From Luscinia megarhynchos (Eukaryota > Chordata > Aves > Passeriformes > Turdidae): 64,000 bases of DNA. The notes under the pieces are model-generated. The model did not search any database. It was given only the letters and a program-made list of their open reading frames with translations, and was not told the DNA's origin. The stretch spans positions 36,063,406 to 36,127,405 of the forward strand of contig JAPFBE010000002.1 of assembly GCA_034336665.1 (NCBI GenBank). The letters are read 5' to 3'. Position 1 is the stretch's first letter, and every line of letters starts with the position of its first letter. Made by a program: the position numbers and the translations under genes. Positions 36,408 to 49,200 of this stretch are shown here, in pieces.

Positions 36408-37922
36408 TGTGCTGGTTTTGCATTAACTGAATATTGGGGAGAAGGGAATGAGCCCAGCCATGGAAGTGATATTCTAAAAGAAGCTGCTAACAGCTTCCTC
36501 TGTGCCTGGCAAAACCAATTGCTGGCTGGCTCTGAGAACAGGCATGCTGATAAATCAATTGGAGAATTAAACATGCCCCTGTGAGGGTCACATTTTAAAA
36601 CTAACCAACCCTGGGAATTTTCCTTTTTCTTCTGGCCTGAGTGCAGGGAACAGGCCGGCCCAGCTCCCCACATGGCCGGGCCGGCTCTGCCCCAGGCCGG
36701 CCCTTTCCCGGTGGGTGTGCCGGGCCCTGTCCTGATGCAGCACTGCCCAAGCCAGATCCCCCTTTCCCCAGCACAGCCAGACCAGCCCATAGCTCAGCTG
36801 AAATGCTGCTGCTGAGTTTCACCAGAAATCACCCAGCAGGAGAAGGGGAAGCCATCGACCCACAGCGTGATGCCGCTGTGCTCTAGTCTGGCTGCTAAGA
36901 TCCTGGCCTCCCCCACAGCACAGCTATCAAAGAATTCTCCACTGTAAACAGCTCCAGCCCCCATCCAGCAGGGATCACACGACTATCTGGAGGCCCTGGG
37001 TGAGATATTAACTCTTTCAGTGCACAGATGTGACCTGCAAACCTTCAATCCTGTCCCGAGTGGGAGAAGAGGACAGAGTGAAGATACATAGAGAAACAAC
37101 ATGAAGACCCCAAGGTCAGTAAAGGAGTCAGGTCTCAGATGGGGTAAGAGAATGAGATGCCTTAGTCTTAGGCTGAAATTCTCTTGTAAGCCATGGTGAT
37201 GAACTATGATATATTGACTATGCCTATAAATCTGGGAAAAAGCATGGGAGGATGGAACATTCACATTGTACACATGAGCAAAGGCATCCATGCTGAACAA
37301 GCAGATGTTGAAGTAGCTGTGGTTTGATGAGAAGCTTGAACAGAGAGAGACAAGAGTGATGAAGATCCTTTGCCCCCAAGGGAGAAGAAGACTTCTCTTC
37401 TCAGAGATGAGATGATCTCAGAGATAGAGGAAGAGAACCTTTACTTTTGAAGAGCTTATCTTTAAAATAGTAACCCATAAGTTGACATGGCCCATGAATG
37501 CCAGTGTGGGAAGGCTTGAAAGATGAGAGGGACTTCATGATTGCAGATTCCCAGACAGCTGCTCTTCATGGAAATTAAAAGCCACAAGTGAGCTGTTTTC
37601 TTGTGGAGAAGTCTCCATACCATGACAAGACACTCCTCTCCCTAAGTAAACTGAAGAGAGACTATTCTAGAGGTGATAATCGGACTGATTTGTTTCTGTA
37701 CATTGACAATGGGAAAGAAAAGAGGGTGTGGGTGGAAGCAGAAGTGTTCTGAAGGTTTTATTCTAATTCCTATTATTCTTTTAGTTTTGTTAATAGTTTT
37801 CCTTTATGCCATTTAAAGTTTGAGCCTGTTTTGCCTTCCTCCTAATCCTATCTCACAACTGGAAATGAATAAATAATTCTAGTGGGTGTATTGGCAATTT
37901 AGCCAGCACTAAACACACCACA
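36408..37922 (+). mobile_element. Long solo LTR (about 1.5 kb) of an avian endogenous retrovirus
   Basis: The element begins TGTGCTGGTTTTGCATTA and ends CCAGCACTAAACACACCACA, so the ends are TGTG and CACA. A polyadenylation signal AATAAA is at 37868-37873, 49 bp before the end. A GC-rich segment (36640-36760) sits within the 5' third. The sequence resembles a passerine ERVL-like LTR. No gag, pol or env remnants adjoin, and 5-bp flanks (CTATT, AAAGT) do not match, so no target duplication is visible. The long frames inside (up to 158 codons on the minus strand) are incidental. Confidence 0.72.
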
Positions 37923-37981
37923 AAAGTTTCCATGTGTCTATAAAGGAATATGCTTTGATCATTTATTCCCAAATAAAAATA

Positions 37982-38045
37982 TCTCATAGAAACATACAAC
38001 AGTTTGGGTTGGTACGGACCTTAAACATCATCTAAGACCAGTGTA
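37982..38045 (-). repeat. CR1 LINE 3'-terminal scrap
   Basis: A short reversed CR1 terminus: CTCATAGAAACATACAACAG, then TTTGGGTTGGTACGGACC and TTAAACATCATCTAAGACCA. Only the last ~60 bp of the element remain. Confidence 0.8.
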
Positions 38046-41000
38046 TCATAAGGTCTTGTACTGTGCTTTGAGATACCTGAAGAGAAACCTGCTGAAATAT
38101 CAATGGAAATCATATTAATTTTTTAATATTTGCTGCCTTAGTATGGGTACTAAAACAACTTGGAAATTTCTGAGGGTTGATATTATCCTCCACTACACTC
38201 TTAGATTCAACTGAAGGCATTCACATTAATATGACAGCACTTTCTGAACTCTTTTATGAAGAGACCTCATAAAAAAACCAGGATTTCTAATATAGCAAAC
38301 AAGACACCACACACATGCATTCACAAAACACACACTGGAAAGAAGAGACCACCATAAAGTTACTTGAAATTTGCAGAAAAATGAGTTGCAGAGTTGAATG
38401 TGAATTCCTACAGCAATACTAAGTATTCAGTTCCAATGCATGTTTCAGCATGTTTTCTAGTAATTTTTCCTAAAATAACACTCCTCTAGAAATGCTTTTG
38501 TTGAATGACACAGAACTGTTTAAAGAGGCTTTTAAAATGTTATTAGGTATAACAGCAGTCCATCCCCATTTTGAATTAACAGTCTGCTTTTGGTGCAGAG
38601 AGAATCTTCAGACATTTACATCTGTGTGTATTTTCAGATATAGTCATGGTTCATTATGTACAAGGAAAAAAAATACATTCCAGGACATTTCAGCTTTAAA
38701 TTATGATTTTATAACCACAATAAGATACCACCTGTTTCACCAAACTAGAGAGACTACTAAAAAAAAAAAACTCAAGGTGAATGCTCTCATCGTAAGAGGA
38801 CAACAGAAGAGGCATGATTTCTAGTTAGTTTAGACTTGTGTCAAGCACAACTGCCTGCACTATCCATAATCATATCTTCAGCTGTGATTTCAATAGTGCA
38901 ATATGATGCTATTGCTGCACAGAGAAAAGAAATCCAAAGAAGAGTAGGAATCCTCATCATTATTAACCTGTCAGCAGAGACATTTTTCCTCATTTAAAAA
39001 TATGGGGTGAGGATGATAAAAACCTTGGAGACTTACTTGAATTTACTTCTACACAAATAAAAAATATGGATCCTTGTTTGTCCTTCACACTCCTGCAGAT
39101 CTCTGAGCACCAGGAAAAATGCAGGTTATGTAACACCACAAGAAGTACTTTTAATACATGTGTTCAGACCCACCCTTCATTCTCAAAAATCAATCAGATT
39201 AGCCTTAAATTGGTGACACGAGTCACCTCTGTTAAGGAAACTAGTGAACAACAAAATCAGCTATTTCTACAAAGCAGGGAGCAGCGTCACAACCCATCGA
39301 GGGGACAAGTGATGTTCAGGTTGTACAAAGACACCAGACCATGTATTAGGGAACTTGTATGTTTTATTATACAGTTTTTAAGGACACTTCCCTTTCCAAC
39401 CATCTGGGATCCACACCACCTGAGCTGGAACCAAGGCCCCTTTGCAGTTACCCAACTCATAGTCACATAATCTGACCAGGTTTCCTCACTGGCCAAGCCC
39501 CATATAGCAGTGTCTTCATCATTTTGATCCTTAAAATAATTCAATCATGATGCAATAGCAAAATATATGTTCCCAAAGTCAACATCTCATTCCTATTCCA
39601 GCATTCAACACCTCTCTCAGAATTTTTTCTCCCCTCTGCAGCCATACAGAACACAAAGTGCAGCTGTCGGACAAAGCCACTTTCTATGTGCAGCAGAGTT
39701 TCCAATTTCACCCTTTCTTTTTGCTCCCAATCTGAACATTTCTGTAAGGAGACAACCAAATTTTATGATTAATTTTGTAAAAAGTTAACCAAAACTTGCC
39801 AATGTTTCTGTAAAATGAAAGACAGTTTTGTAGAAATTTGTCTCTCTCATTTTGCATTTTATGTAAACATTTTTATAGAGAGTCATAAATATTTTTTTTC
39901 TTTCAGGCTGTATCAGCATGACAAAAGACACACTTCACTTAGGAAGACAAGGATGAGGCAATTATGGCTTACAAAAGGAAAGGGTTCAAGTCTTAGCATG
40001 TCCTATTCCTGCACATTCCAGATCCATCCTATCCTCCATTCAGGGATGGAGAAAGCTGAGTCCATCCCAGATAAAAATATTCAAGAGGCTGTTCAGTCCC
40101 TTTCAGCCTCCTGTCCATGCCACCAATTTACTGTCACAGCTCCCACAGCAAACTCCTGAAATCTGCTGGCTCACAAGTCTCAACACACTGGTTCAAAGGT
40201 GTGATTCCTGACAGTCACAGCCATCACCCTGATTTGAACAGGCTAACATACCCCAAACTTCAGCAGGATTAGTCAATATATCCCATGCATTTTCTTTTAT
40301 TTCCACTCTCTCACTCTTTTTCCACTCTAAGTCAGAGTTGCAAATCAATATGCTGAAATGTGTAATGCAGGAACAATATTGGACATAAAATGTATGTCAA
40401 CATCGTGCAGAAGAAAAAGTAAATGTTTTTCCATTGAACTTGCGTAGTTTCCAAGCTTTCAGTAAAATGGACACCTTGAGTAAGCATCCATCTTCACAGC
40501 CCCAGTCAGCTGCTATTTAAATTTGAGACAGATCATAGAATTCCATGACAACTATATAATTATATTAAAAATTTACACGAATTCAAGAAGACAGTGGACA
40601 ATCACAAAAAAACCAATCCATTAAGGGTGACCTAACTGTGGAAAAATCACAGGTGGCTCTGAAATTCCTTGGAATGATCAGCAAAAATTGGACAAGAATC
40701 AGGAATATGTATTGTAGACACTTATCACATTCTTTTATTCTTAGCTTGTTCATACTTCTCAGCCATTTATCAGAGACAGGGTAAGACTACAGAATGTCCT
40801 GGTTTGACTGAGTGCATATGCTCCTGTGGTGTAATTTTGCAGGGCTCTTGGCATGGAAAAAAAATCTTATTTGCCTGTAATTGGCCAGTTCGAATAATTC
40901 ATCTCTTTGTAATGGACAATAATTAGACTTCTACACATCACCATCAGCTCTTGGATAGTAACTAGCCAGTAAAATCTGATATTTTTAAAATAAATACTGG

Positions 41001-41473
41001 CACTGCAATTCATAGTTTAAAAAGCACTGGTTTCTACTGCTTTAAGAGTACAGTTTATATTCCCAAGTAATCCATTAAACAAGTGCCTGAGAAAGGCTAT
41101 CCTCTAAGACAGTATTCTAAAAGTTCCTGCTCACTTAATCTCAAATTAATGGAATTAAACTTGCACATCACTTCTCCAAACATACACCTGGAAGTTTCTG
41201 ATTTTCCTTCAGCTCTAATGATCACTGAAACTGATAACATGATCAGCTGTGGTTCATATGTCGTCTGCAGTAGTGTTTTGCTCAGTCTAAGCCCATTAGT
41301 AAGACATCCCTAGCTTGTTTGCCAATGACAGTCACTCTGGACATATGATATTATTGCTCTCTAATCCCTTCTGGGAACACAGCCTTTCTTTGACTTTATG
41401 CCTCTAAAATACTGCACCTACAACAAATAAATTTGCACTGCTGTCAGAATCATAGAGACCTTTATGAACTCAC
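38046..41473. other. AT-rich unique DNA with one possible LTR start, no gene seen
   Basis: Open frames of 85-134 codons at 39066-39544 overlap on both strands and have no splice or composition support. Sequence beginning TGTCCTGGTTTGACTG at 40796 resembles the left end of some avian LTRs, but no matching right end was found. Confidence 0.35.
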
Positions 41474-41532
41474 CTGAGATAAATCTGCCCATCATTCCTA
41501 GCCACCCAGTCAAGCAGGGCTGCTGGCAATAT
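41474..41532 (-). CDS. Candidate short exon of proposed minus-strand gene
   Basis: A 59-nt minus-strand segment with an excellent donor ATCTCAG|gtgagttc. The acceptor is GGAACCATAG, with a poor pyrimidine tract. In phase 0 it reads ILPAALLDWVARNDGQIYL and ends in phase 2, which fits the 33031 exon downstream. The peptide looks protein-like, but the weak acceptor keeps confidence low. Confidence 0.3.
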
Positions 41533-41608
41533 CTATGGTTCCGAGCTCTCTCCTGTTTCTGCTAAGCCTGAATTCACTGCCCTGGGGTTTATCATTCCTG
41601 TCATTGCT

Positions 41609-42310
41609 ATGAGCCTCCCAACTATTCTTGAACTACTTGCTCTTGAGGCAATATATATAAACAGAGATATAAACTATACAGATACAGACATACTCCATCT
41701 AACTCAGACTTCAAAAATATACAATTTTAAAGAAAATTACTGTTTAGGAGGCTATGCTTTTCACATATATGAGAAGTTAAAATGTACAGGAACAACTAGG
41801 TTTATGATTACTTTTTTCTATTCTATCATCACTATTATCTCAAACAGCTTAAGAGCACTGGGTTTTTTGCATATCCATTCCAAAATACAGACAAAATCAG
41901 TCAGCCCCATCCAAAACTCATTTCTGTGCATCACTTCAGATGCCTGTAACCAAACGCAAGAGCTCACCACAAAGAAATTTAACGACTTCAAATATATCCA
42001 TATCATTTTATTGTTTACTTCCAAAACATCCTTTAAAACTCATTCCCACCAAGTCTACTCCAACATATTTATGTTTAGAATTTCAATAACCTGTGAGTTT
42101 CTCAGCCTTGAAGAAGTGGGAAGACTAAAGCAAAAGCCAGGTGTTCCTAAGGTGTGTTGGAAGACCACAGGGGCAAAGAGCAGCTTCAACAGGAAGATGC
42201 AAAGGACATGGAAGCAGCAAGAGAGGAACCCAGCTTCACAAGGAGCTGTCCCATGGGATGTGGGAAGAGGACCTGAAGACAGCCTCCTGAGCCTGAGTAG
42301 TGTCCTCTGA
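41609..42310 (+). CDS. Longest open reading frame in the window, 233 codons, unknown
   Basis: The frame runs from ATG at 41609 to a stop at 42308-42310. It is the only frame here above 160 residues. The first two thirds are AT-rich and rich in Ile, Thr, Phe and Tyr. The last third is richer in Arg, Lys and Gln. I recognise no domain, signal peptide or repeat family. The start context is unremarkable. The frame lies about 75 bp to the right of the candidate minus-strand exon at 41474-41532. It could be a chance frame, a single-exon young gene, or part of a non-coding transcript. I cannot tell which from sequence alone. Confidence 0.15.
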   Translation: MSLPTILELLALEAIYINRDINYTDTDILHLTQTSKIYNFKENYCLGGYAFHIYEKLKCTGTTRFMITFFYSIITIISNSLRALGFLHIHSKIQTKSVSPIQNSFLCITSDACNQTQELTTKKFNDFKYIHIILLFTSKTSFKTHSHQVYSNIFMFRISITCEFLSLEEVGRLKQKPGVPKVCWKTTGAKSSFNRKMQRTWKQQERNPASQGAVPWDVGRGPEDSLLSLSSVL

Positions 42311-44996
42311 GAGAGCAGCACAGGGAGCATGGATCAGGGGCAGTGCCTCAGGCACCCAGATGTCCCAAGAACATCCTACTGCCAGATACTCCTGGCTGTG
42401 GCCAAGCTTAGCAAATCTATGCTATCCCACAGTTTAAATTATGATAAGTTCCTTTGGAAGGCATGAAGGACAAGAATACTTCCCAGTCACAGCACTTAGA
42501 TGTTAGAAGCTAGCTTGCACTACAGGAGAGATGCTTCTTATAATGACATTTACACATGAGAACCTGACTTTCAAGTTTGCTCAACGGCAGTGAAATGAAA
42601 TAGCATTTCTTTTTTCTGTGGTAGAACAAACATCATTTCCCAGATGGCTTAATAACAGACTTAGGGAAAAGTCTAGGTTGGTTTCCTGTCATACAGCAAG
42701 AAGTATTTTTAGTCTTTCACCTACAAAACTCAGAAGAGAGAAAAGCCAATAAATTATTTGTCCCTCTCTACCACAGATCTCAGGAAGTTTCTCTATCCAC
42801 AGCAGGAAATACAAAGTATGAGGTGGATATCTACTGTGTAATTCATCAGCCACATAAAATTTATGAACCATGACAGTCCAGAAATACACTCTCACCACTC
42901 TGCGAGGCCATTTTCAAAGGACGTGGTCTACAAAATACTGTCAGTCTGCACTTAGATGTGTTAAAACATTAAAAAAACCCAACCCAAAAATGCAAAAATT
43001 TGAGACATTTCTGTATGACAAGGAAAAAGTAAAGAACTATGGCAGACATTGCTTACAGCCACTCAGTTACAACAATGTTCAAACTGTCATCAGAGCAGGA
43101 GGAATGTCCTAGAGGCAGAAATTTGGCATGAAGTTTACAGGAGATTTTCCTTCACGTCTTATCAAGGTCAGTTGAAAATCTTGATACATGGAGTATCCCA
43201 CAGCTACCCACAATCTCAGATTTTTTTTGTCTGATTCAAGCATTTATTTATACGCAATATTTAACTAGTTCTTCAGAAAAATCTTAATCAAGAGCCTTAT
43301 TGAGAAGCACTGTGGAACCTTGTCTGCTGAGGAGAGTTTCAGGGAGCAGAAATCAATGCAAACTTCAGAACATTAATATTGAGACAGAACCTTTTCTTGT
43401 TTGACTAGGCAAGACAGCAATGCAGTGGAAGATGGGCCTTATTAAAACTAGAATTCCAAAAATCTGTGTAAAGATGGTTTCCTGCCCATTTTTATGCTAT
43501 TTTGCCATTGCTGTCAAAGCCATGTTTCATGAAGCAAAAATCTGTATAAAACCAGACTTTATTCTTTTCACAGTTCTGCTGTCATTTAAGTGTCCATATC
43601 ATCCCAGTTCAAGAATCACAAGCAAAGTAGAGCCTAAGGAAAGAATGATAATCTGCACTTACTCTACTGCTTCAGCTTGAAAACAAAGAAAAACCCACAC
43701 AGAGTTACAATAGAACACAAGAGAGAATTGGAGAAATTAAGGCTGAGAGAAAAGCAAGAGTGGAGGATTTGGTATTATAGTTCACTGGTGCTTTATTCTG
43801 AACAAAAATAAGAGCTCACAAGGTTAAGATGAAATACAGGACAGATTCTAGATTTATTAGACTTCAAACCCCAAAGTTAAGTCTTCCTGCTTTTAAAACT
43901 GAACATTAAACTGAAAACTAGAACCAGATGCACTCTTAAAAACTGAGCACTATGTGTTACTTAAATAATAAACACATTTTACTCATAATTTATGTCCATG
44001 CTGCTGCACTTCTAACATATGTGTGGGAATTCATATAAGCAGATGGGAAAGGGAGTTCAATTTCCTTCCTTAATATTCAGTATTGCAACATTTATCTGTA
44101 AATTAAAATCTTTTGTAACATTGTCACCAGTGACATTTTGTGCTAACTACTGATAAATTACAGGATTACACAGAGATGTGAAGGATGCAGAAATTAAACT
44201 GATCACTCTTTCATATTAAACACCTGACTTATTCATTGCATCTCCAGGGTACTATTTGATAACAATAACTTAACCTCAACTCTGTCCATTTCTTCCACTA
44301 TTTCTCTTTATTTGATATAAATATTTAACACCACTGAAATAGGAAGAACACATCTCAGAATTGAAATAAAACTTCAAGTAGAGTGGGTTCTGGAACTGAA
44401 GCAAAATAGAAGAAAACATACAAGTGCAAAAAACTTGTTGGAAAGTTACCCTACAGGTAAGCAGGGCCAATCCTTCTTAATAAAATAAAACTAAGTCATT
44501 GTGAGTCCAAACGAGTCTCAAAATAAAGAATGGATCCAATGTCTCCCATAAACAATGGGGCGGGGGGAAGTTAAACTACACTAGAGATTTGGAAAGTATA
44601 CAACTATTTTTTAAAACCTGGGAGCTGTGGATTTTAAAACAAGAAAGTAGAAAAACTTCCTAATATTGAGTGGCAAGTAAATAACCTTCCAGGTTTCTGT
44701 TGAACTGCATCCTCTAAGATTCATTCCTGCTCATCTTCCACTCCCCATAAGAGCTTAGTGAATATTTTGGCAGTACATATTCTAGAAAACAGAATCAGTG
44801 GTGGCCCACCAGTTAACAACACAATATGTGAGCAAATTGCAGTAACAATTAGTGCTCTGATTTCCTCCTGCTTTCTGAAAAGAACACATGAATTCTTTAT
44901 AGGACGAATTGAGCAAGTCCAGAAATGCAGCATTTTCTAGACACACACACACACCATCCACCCTCTATCATTAGAGAATAGCTCTAGACAGGTCAC
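42311..44996. other. AT-rich unique DNA with a CA microsatellite, no gene seen
   Basis: Apart from seven CA/AC dinucleotides at 44941-44954 nothing repetitive is visible. A minus-strand segment at 42722-42800 has donor TTTGTAG|gtgaaaga and an acceptor CTGCTGTGGATAG. Its phases fit none of its neighbours, so it is not called. Confidence 0.4.
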
Positions 44997-45028
44997 CTGC
45001 ATGGTAGAAATAGCCCATTCTAAAAGTC
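44997..45028 (-). CDS. Candidate short exon (weak)
   Basis: 32 nt between a weak acceptor (ATGCACCAAACAG) and donor CATGCAG|gtgacctg. Two frames are open. The one fitting the 41474 candidate reads LLEWAISTMQ in phases 1 to 0. Included only because it is phase-compatible on both sides. Confidence 0.12.
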
Positions 45029-46139
45029 CTGTTTGGTGCATAGCACCAGCACAACATTTTTCATCGATGCAGGGGGTGGTGGACGCAGAGGAGACGCTTG
45101 GTTAGTTTGACCCTTAGTTTGCTTTGCAGGGCAAAGTATTTGCCTTAGCATAGAACAATTGTGCACAGGTGCAGATAAAGTGGATACAGGAAAGATGTCT
45201 CGGGTTTATAACTAATCCAGTAGAAAGGGACTGCCTTCAGAGCAAATCAGATGGAAAATGCACAGGAAGAACACAGATAGATGAAACTACAAGTAATTCA
45301 TTGGTTGTCTAAGGATTTGAGTTATGCCCAAGTTATCTCTTCCTCTGAATAAAATATAGTAAGTAAGAGTAAAAACTACTAGAAAAAACATTTAAGCAAA
45401 AATAGCACTAGACTTTGGAAGTGAAAGAAAAGACTGAAATGAGACTATAAAAATAGTGACATTTGATGAAACGAATAAGAAATGTCATTGATTGCATTTC
45501 CCTGTGCAATATAATGTGCTAATTCATTACCACAGAGTTATGTCCAATATTCACATTAAATACATGATTATGCATTCATTCATGTAGAACCAACATAAAA
45601 AGCACCATGTTATACAGTCAGAGTTGGCAAACTTTTCCATCTCCACAGATCTCTCCTCAGGTCATTAGTCTTTTACTACTAATTCAAAAATTGCTATATA
45701 ATCAGAAATACAAGAACATGCATATAGTTCTGTAGAAGAAATATTTCTTCATTATATAGCTTGTATTAATAAATATCTGCCATTGGGGAAAAAAGAAATT
45801 GTTAATCAAAGGGTGTTACAGACTAATCAAGGTGTCCTTGGCCGACTTATACAGTAGTATTTCACATAATGAGGACCATGACAAAGTTTGTGTTCCAAAA
45901 CATTTTGTGTCATTTTAACCTTCCCACCAGCACCAAGGTTAGTGCTAATCACTCCAGTCAAAGCTACTCACTTAAAAAAGCTAAAACCTAAAAAAGGGTG
46001 CTAATGAACTCAGCAAAATACCAGCAGTTAATATGTAGGCTCTTTAGCTGAATTCATTACTCAGGCACTGCACAACACATCTCAGAGTAACAGCAGCATC
46101 ACAGGACACTGCATTCTGTACATGACACAACTGATTCAC

Positions 46140-46213
46140 CTCCGAGACATCCCATGTGAAGCAAACTGAGGTAAACCACAGGAAAATTTCCATTCCCCCA
46201 CAACACAAGCAAT
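46140..46213 (-). CDS. Candidate exon of proposed minus-strand gene (frame unclear)
   Basis: 74 nt between acceptor CTACAACACTCTAG and donor TCTCGGAG|gtgaatca. All three frames are open. One reads IACVVGEWKFSCGLPQFASH, another LLVLWGNGNFPVVYLSLLHM. The second matches the phase of the 44997 candidate. Because no frame is excluded, coding status is uncertain. Confidence 0.2.
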
Positions 46214-49200
46214 CTAGAGTGTTGTAGGACACTAAACGAGTGAAGGTAAATGATCTAATTTCTATTTACTCTTCAAGATTCTATTCTTTAGTTCAGCAGT
46301 TTCCAATTTTCTCTCATATATGCTTATTGGTAAAAAAATTTCAGCATGTATTCCCAATATATGCATAGTTTTTTCTTCAAAAATTATGTACATGTATTAC
46401 TCTTAATATATTATGCACTTCTAAAACACAAATTTAAAAACGTAAATTAAAGTAAGGATTAAATAATCACTATTTCAATTATATTAACAACATAAAACCC
46501 CCTTACTGCTTGCTTTCCCCCAAAAATAAAAATATTTTTTTCAATTATTTCAGAGATAGGTTTGTGATCAAATATGGTCTATTATTTTTGTCAGTTTGGT
46601 TCAACACTTTGTGATACTGCAATTCAAAAGCCTGGTTCAAAGTTCAGTTTATTTCTACAATGATAATTTAATTTTTTTTCCAAGTTCTTGTCAGATCTCT
46701 GGTAAGGACATCATTGTTTTCACCTCATAATGCAGCTGAGAGCTTCTACTATAACTAGAAGTGTCAGCTCTGCCCTTTTCTACTTGTTCACTTGTTCTCA
46801 CATTATTAGTCTTATATTTGATCAATAAGTTTCTTTGCAGGGAACTTTTTAAGATAGACTTGCCTATTTTTATCAGACTTGTCTATTTTTGAGGGTTAGT
46901 TTAACTAAAAGTAGATCATATATTGTTTAAATCCACTTAACCAGACACATGCAAGTTGCAATACATCACAAAGTATTTCAAGGGAATGAACAAGCTATCA
47001 CACATGTACATCACACATCTATAGTATTAGAGTTAGAAAAACCCTAAGTCAAACTCCTTTTAACTGAGGCTCAGAACATTAAAATTAGAGGGAGTATAGT
47101 ATGCAAGAGCATCATCTAAGTTAAGCATTTGCAAGTGCTGAGGAGTCTCATAAAACCACTGTCACATCTCTGCAGAATATAAACTCGCATGCATTTTTTC
47201 GGCTGTCACTAATGCATGTGATGCTGTTAAAATTAACTTCTGAATTTAACATTCTTACATTCATTTATTATTCATCTACACTGAACTCCACATTCCAGAC
47301 ATGCAGCAGGACTCTGAATTAACTAACATGAGGCGTATTCACTCTGCAAGACAAATTACCATTTAAGTTAGAATCTGAGCCATAGTTTTCAGACCATTTC
47401 TCCCAGCCTTTCCAGAGTTTCTGTTCTCTTCCTACAATACCTGAAAACCTTCTTTGACTAGAATATGAAGGTTGTGCCAGGCATGCATTGAAAGTACAGC
47501 TCTTTGTGCAGCAAGAGCTGTAAACTGTTACAGGTATTTTGACAACATGCTAAGTGAATTGCTCTGTGCTTGCCTGAGCACTCTGCTGTTTCCGTGCAAG
47601 GAAAGCAAGTCATCTTCAGCATGGACTGGGAGGAGACAGCTACAGACCAATTACTTGAAAATACACAAATTATCAGAAGTAGTTTAACAAAAACATGATC
47701 TAGTTTACAGACCCATGACTCAATAACAGCAAATCTAAAGCTTAACCACAGCAAATCTGATTTCCTCAGCACATTCTGTAGAATTAACCATATCTATGTT
47801 CCTTTAATACAAGAAATAGTATAGTTAATTATCAGACCAGGAAGTGTCAATAAGCTCTACAGAGCTGATCTACTCTGATCTGTGACATTTGAACAAGGCA
47901 ATTTCTCAAGCTTTTAAATCAGGCTCTCATTTTTTTCTTCCAAGACAACGCCCCAACTATTAGGCTACCAAATCAGCCTCACCACCAGCAGCCTCTTGAG
48001 GAGCTATGCATCCCAAACCATTATGACCCTTCTTTTCCAGTTCCAACTAGCCAGGACACTCTACAGAGCAGTAGGAATATCTTCCTATCCAGACATACTT
48101 TGGTTTTGATAGGAAAAGGCTTCTATTATTTCTTATTTTATCCACTGGGTCCATTCACAAAGTGATTATTATTCATGATGTCAGATCTCTCTGGTAAACC
48201 CCATTACCCTGCTCCCAGAGGAGTTTCTCAGTCTAAGGTCTATTATTTAACTGAGGAAAGGAAAAAAGGAATCATTATTTCAGTTTTAATGTTTCCAGAG
48301 TGTTTTTGAATGAAGAGTATATTCACAAACAGAGTATTTGTGGAATAATTTGATGTTAAAAAAAGAAAGGTAGGAACTTTCTGTCCCTGTTTTATTTTTC
48401 TCTCAAAATACCACTGAGTATACTATAGAAATCACTGTTAGCAGGCCACATCCTCTCATCTCTACAGCCATCAGGCATTTATATAATCTCTGGCAGAGAA
48501 CAGTCTTTCCTGCTACAAAGATAGCTTTCAAGAAATGGCAACACAGAGAGTTTTAGTAAAATGGATTCTACATCAAGCCATCTGATAGGACTTTTGAAAG
48601 AGAGGTGAAAAAAAAAGGACATTCTCAAATGAAATTCCTTTATTAGCAAACATAAATAACCCAAACGATTACTTGGTTACACATACATTTCCAGATATGG
48701 TAGTTTAGAGACTTTGTAACAGCAAGAAGTCAGCTTTCTACATCAAACCATCTTTTAACCTTCATTTATCAGTGTCTACCTCATGAGAACTGATTAAAAA
48801 TATCACCCTCCTGCCTTCTCCCAAGCAAGCCCACAGACAGCCCTTCCAGCCAGGCTTCATTCTAAACTCACCTCAAAGCTCCATCCAAAAGAGCCTCTAT
48901 TTCAACAAATTCAGCAAAAATACATCACCTGCACTTCTGCCGTCACAACAGCCAACACCACCCATACACTTTTATTCTGAACTAATCTAATCCCACATGT
49001 GCAAGCATCAAGACTGAGAGAACTTTGTGTTAAACAGATAGGTACTCCCACTCTCTGGAGAGAGGCTGCCTATTCCCATGCTTGCAGCTACAAAACACAG
49101 CCCAAGTACAATCACTGAAGCAGTCTGACAATTTAGCTGTACCTTCTCCTTCCGTAAACCCACCCTTCAGTCTCCACAAAAGACAATTATATTGTGTGAA

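Noticed and set aside
36314..36822. 158-codon and overlapping frames on the minus strand
   Set aside because: They lie in a GC-rich part of an LTR and run into satellite sequence. GC-rich DNA has few stops.
39037..39048. 12-nt microexon on the minus strand (TTTATTTGTGTAG acceptor, gtaagtct donor)
   Set aside because: The splice sites are good, but 12 nt carries no coding evidence and a 12-nt exon needs transcript proof.
39066..39544. 134-codon plus-strand frame and 85-codon minus-strand frame
   Set aside because: They overlap on opposite strands and have no splice signals, domain or composition support.
40796..41010. LTR starting TGTCCTGGTTTGACTG
   Set aside because: The left end resembles avian LTRs, but no right end, polyadenylation signal in context or target duplication was found.
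42722..42800. Minus-strand exon-like segment with donor gtgaaaga
   Set aside because: Its only open frames do not match the phases of neighbouring candidates.
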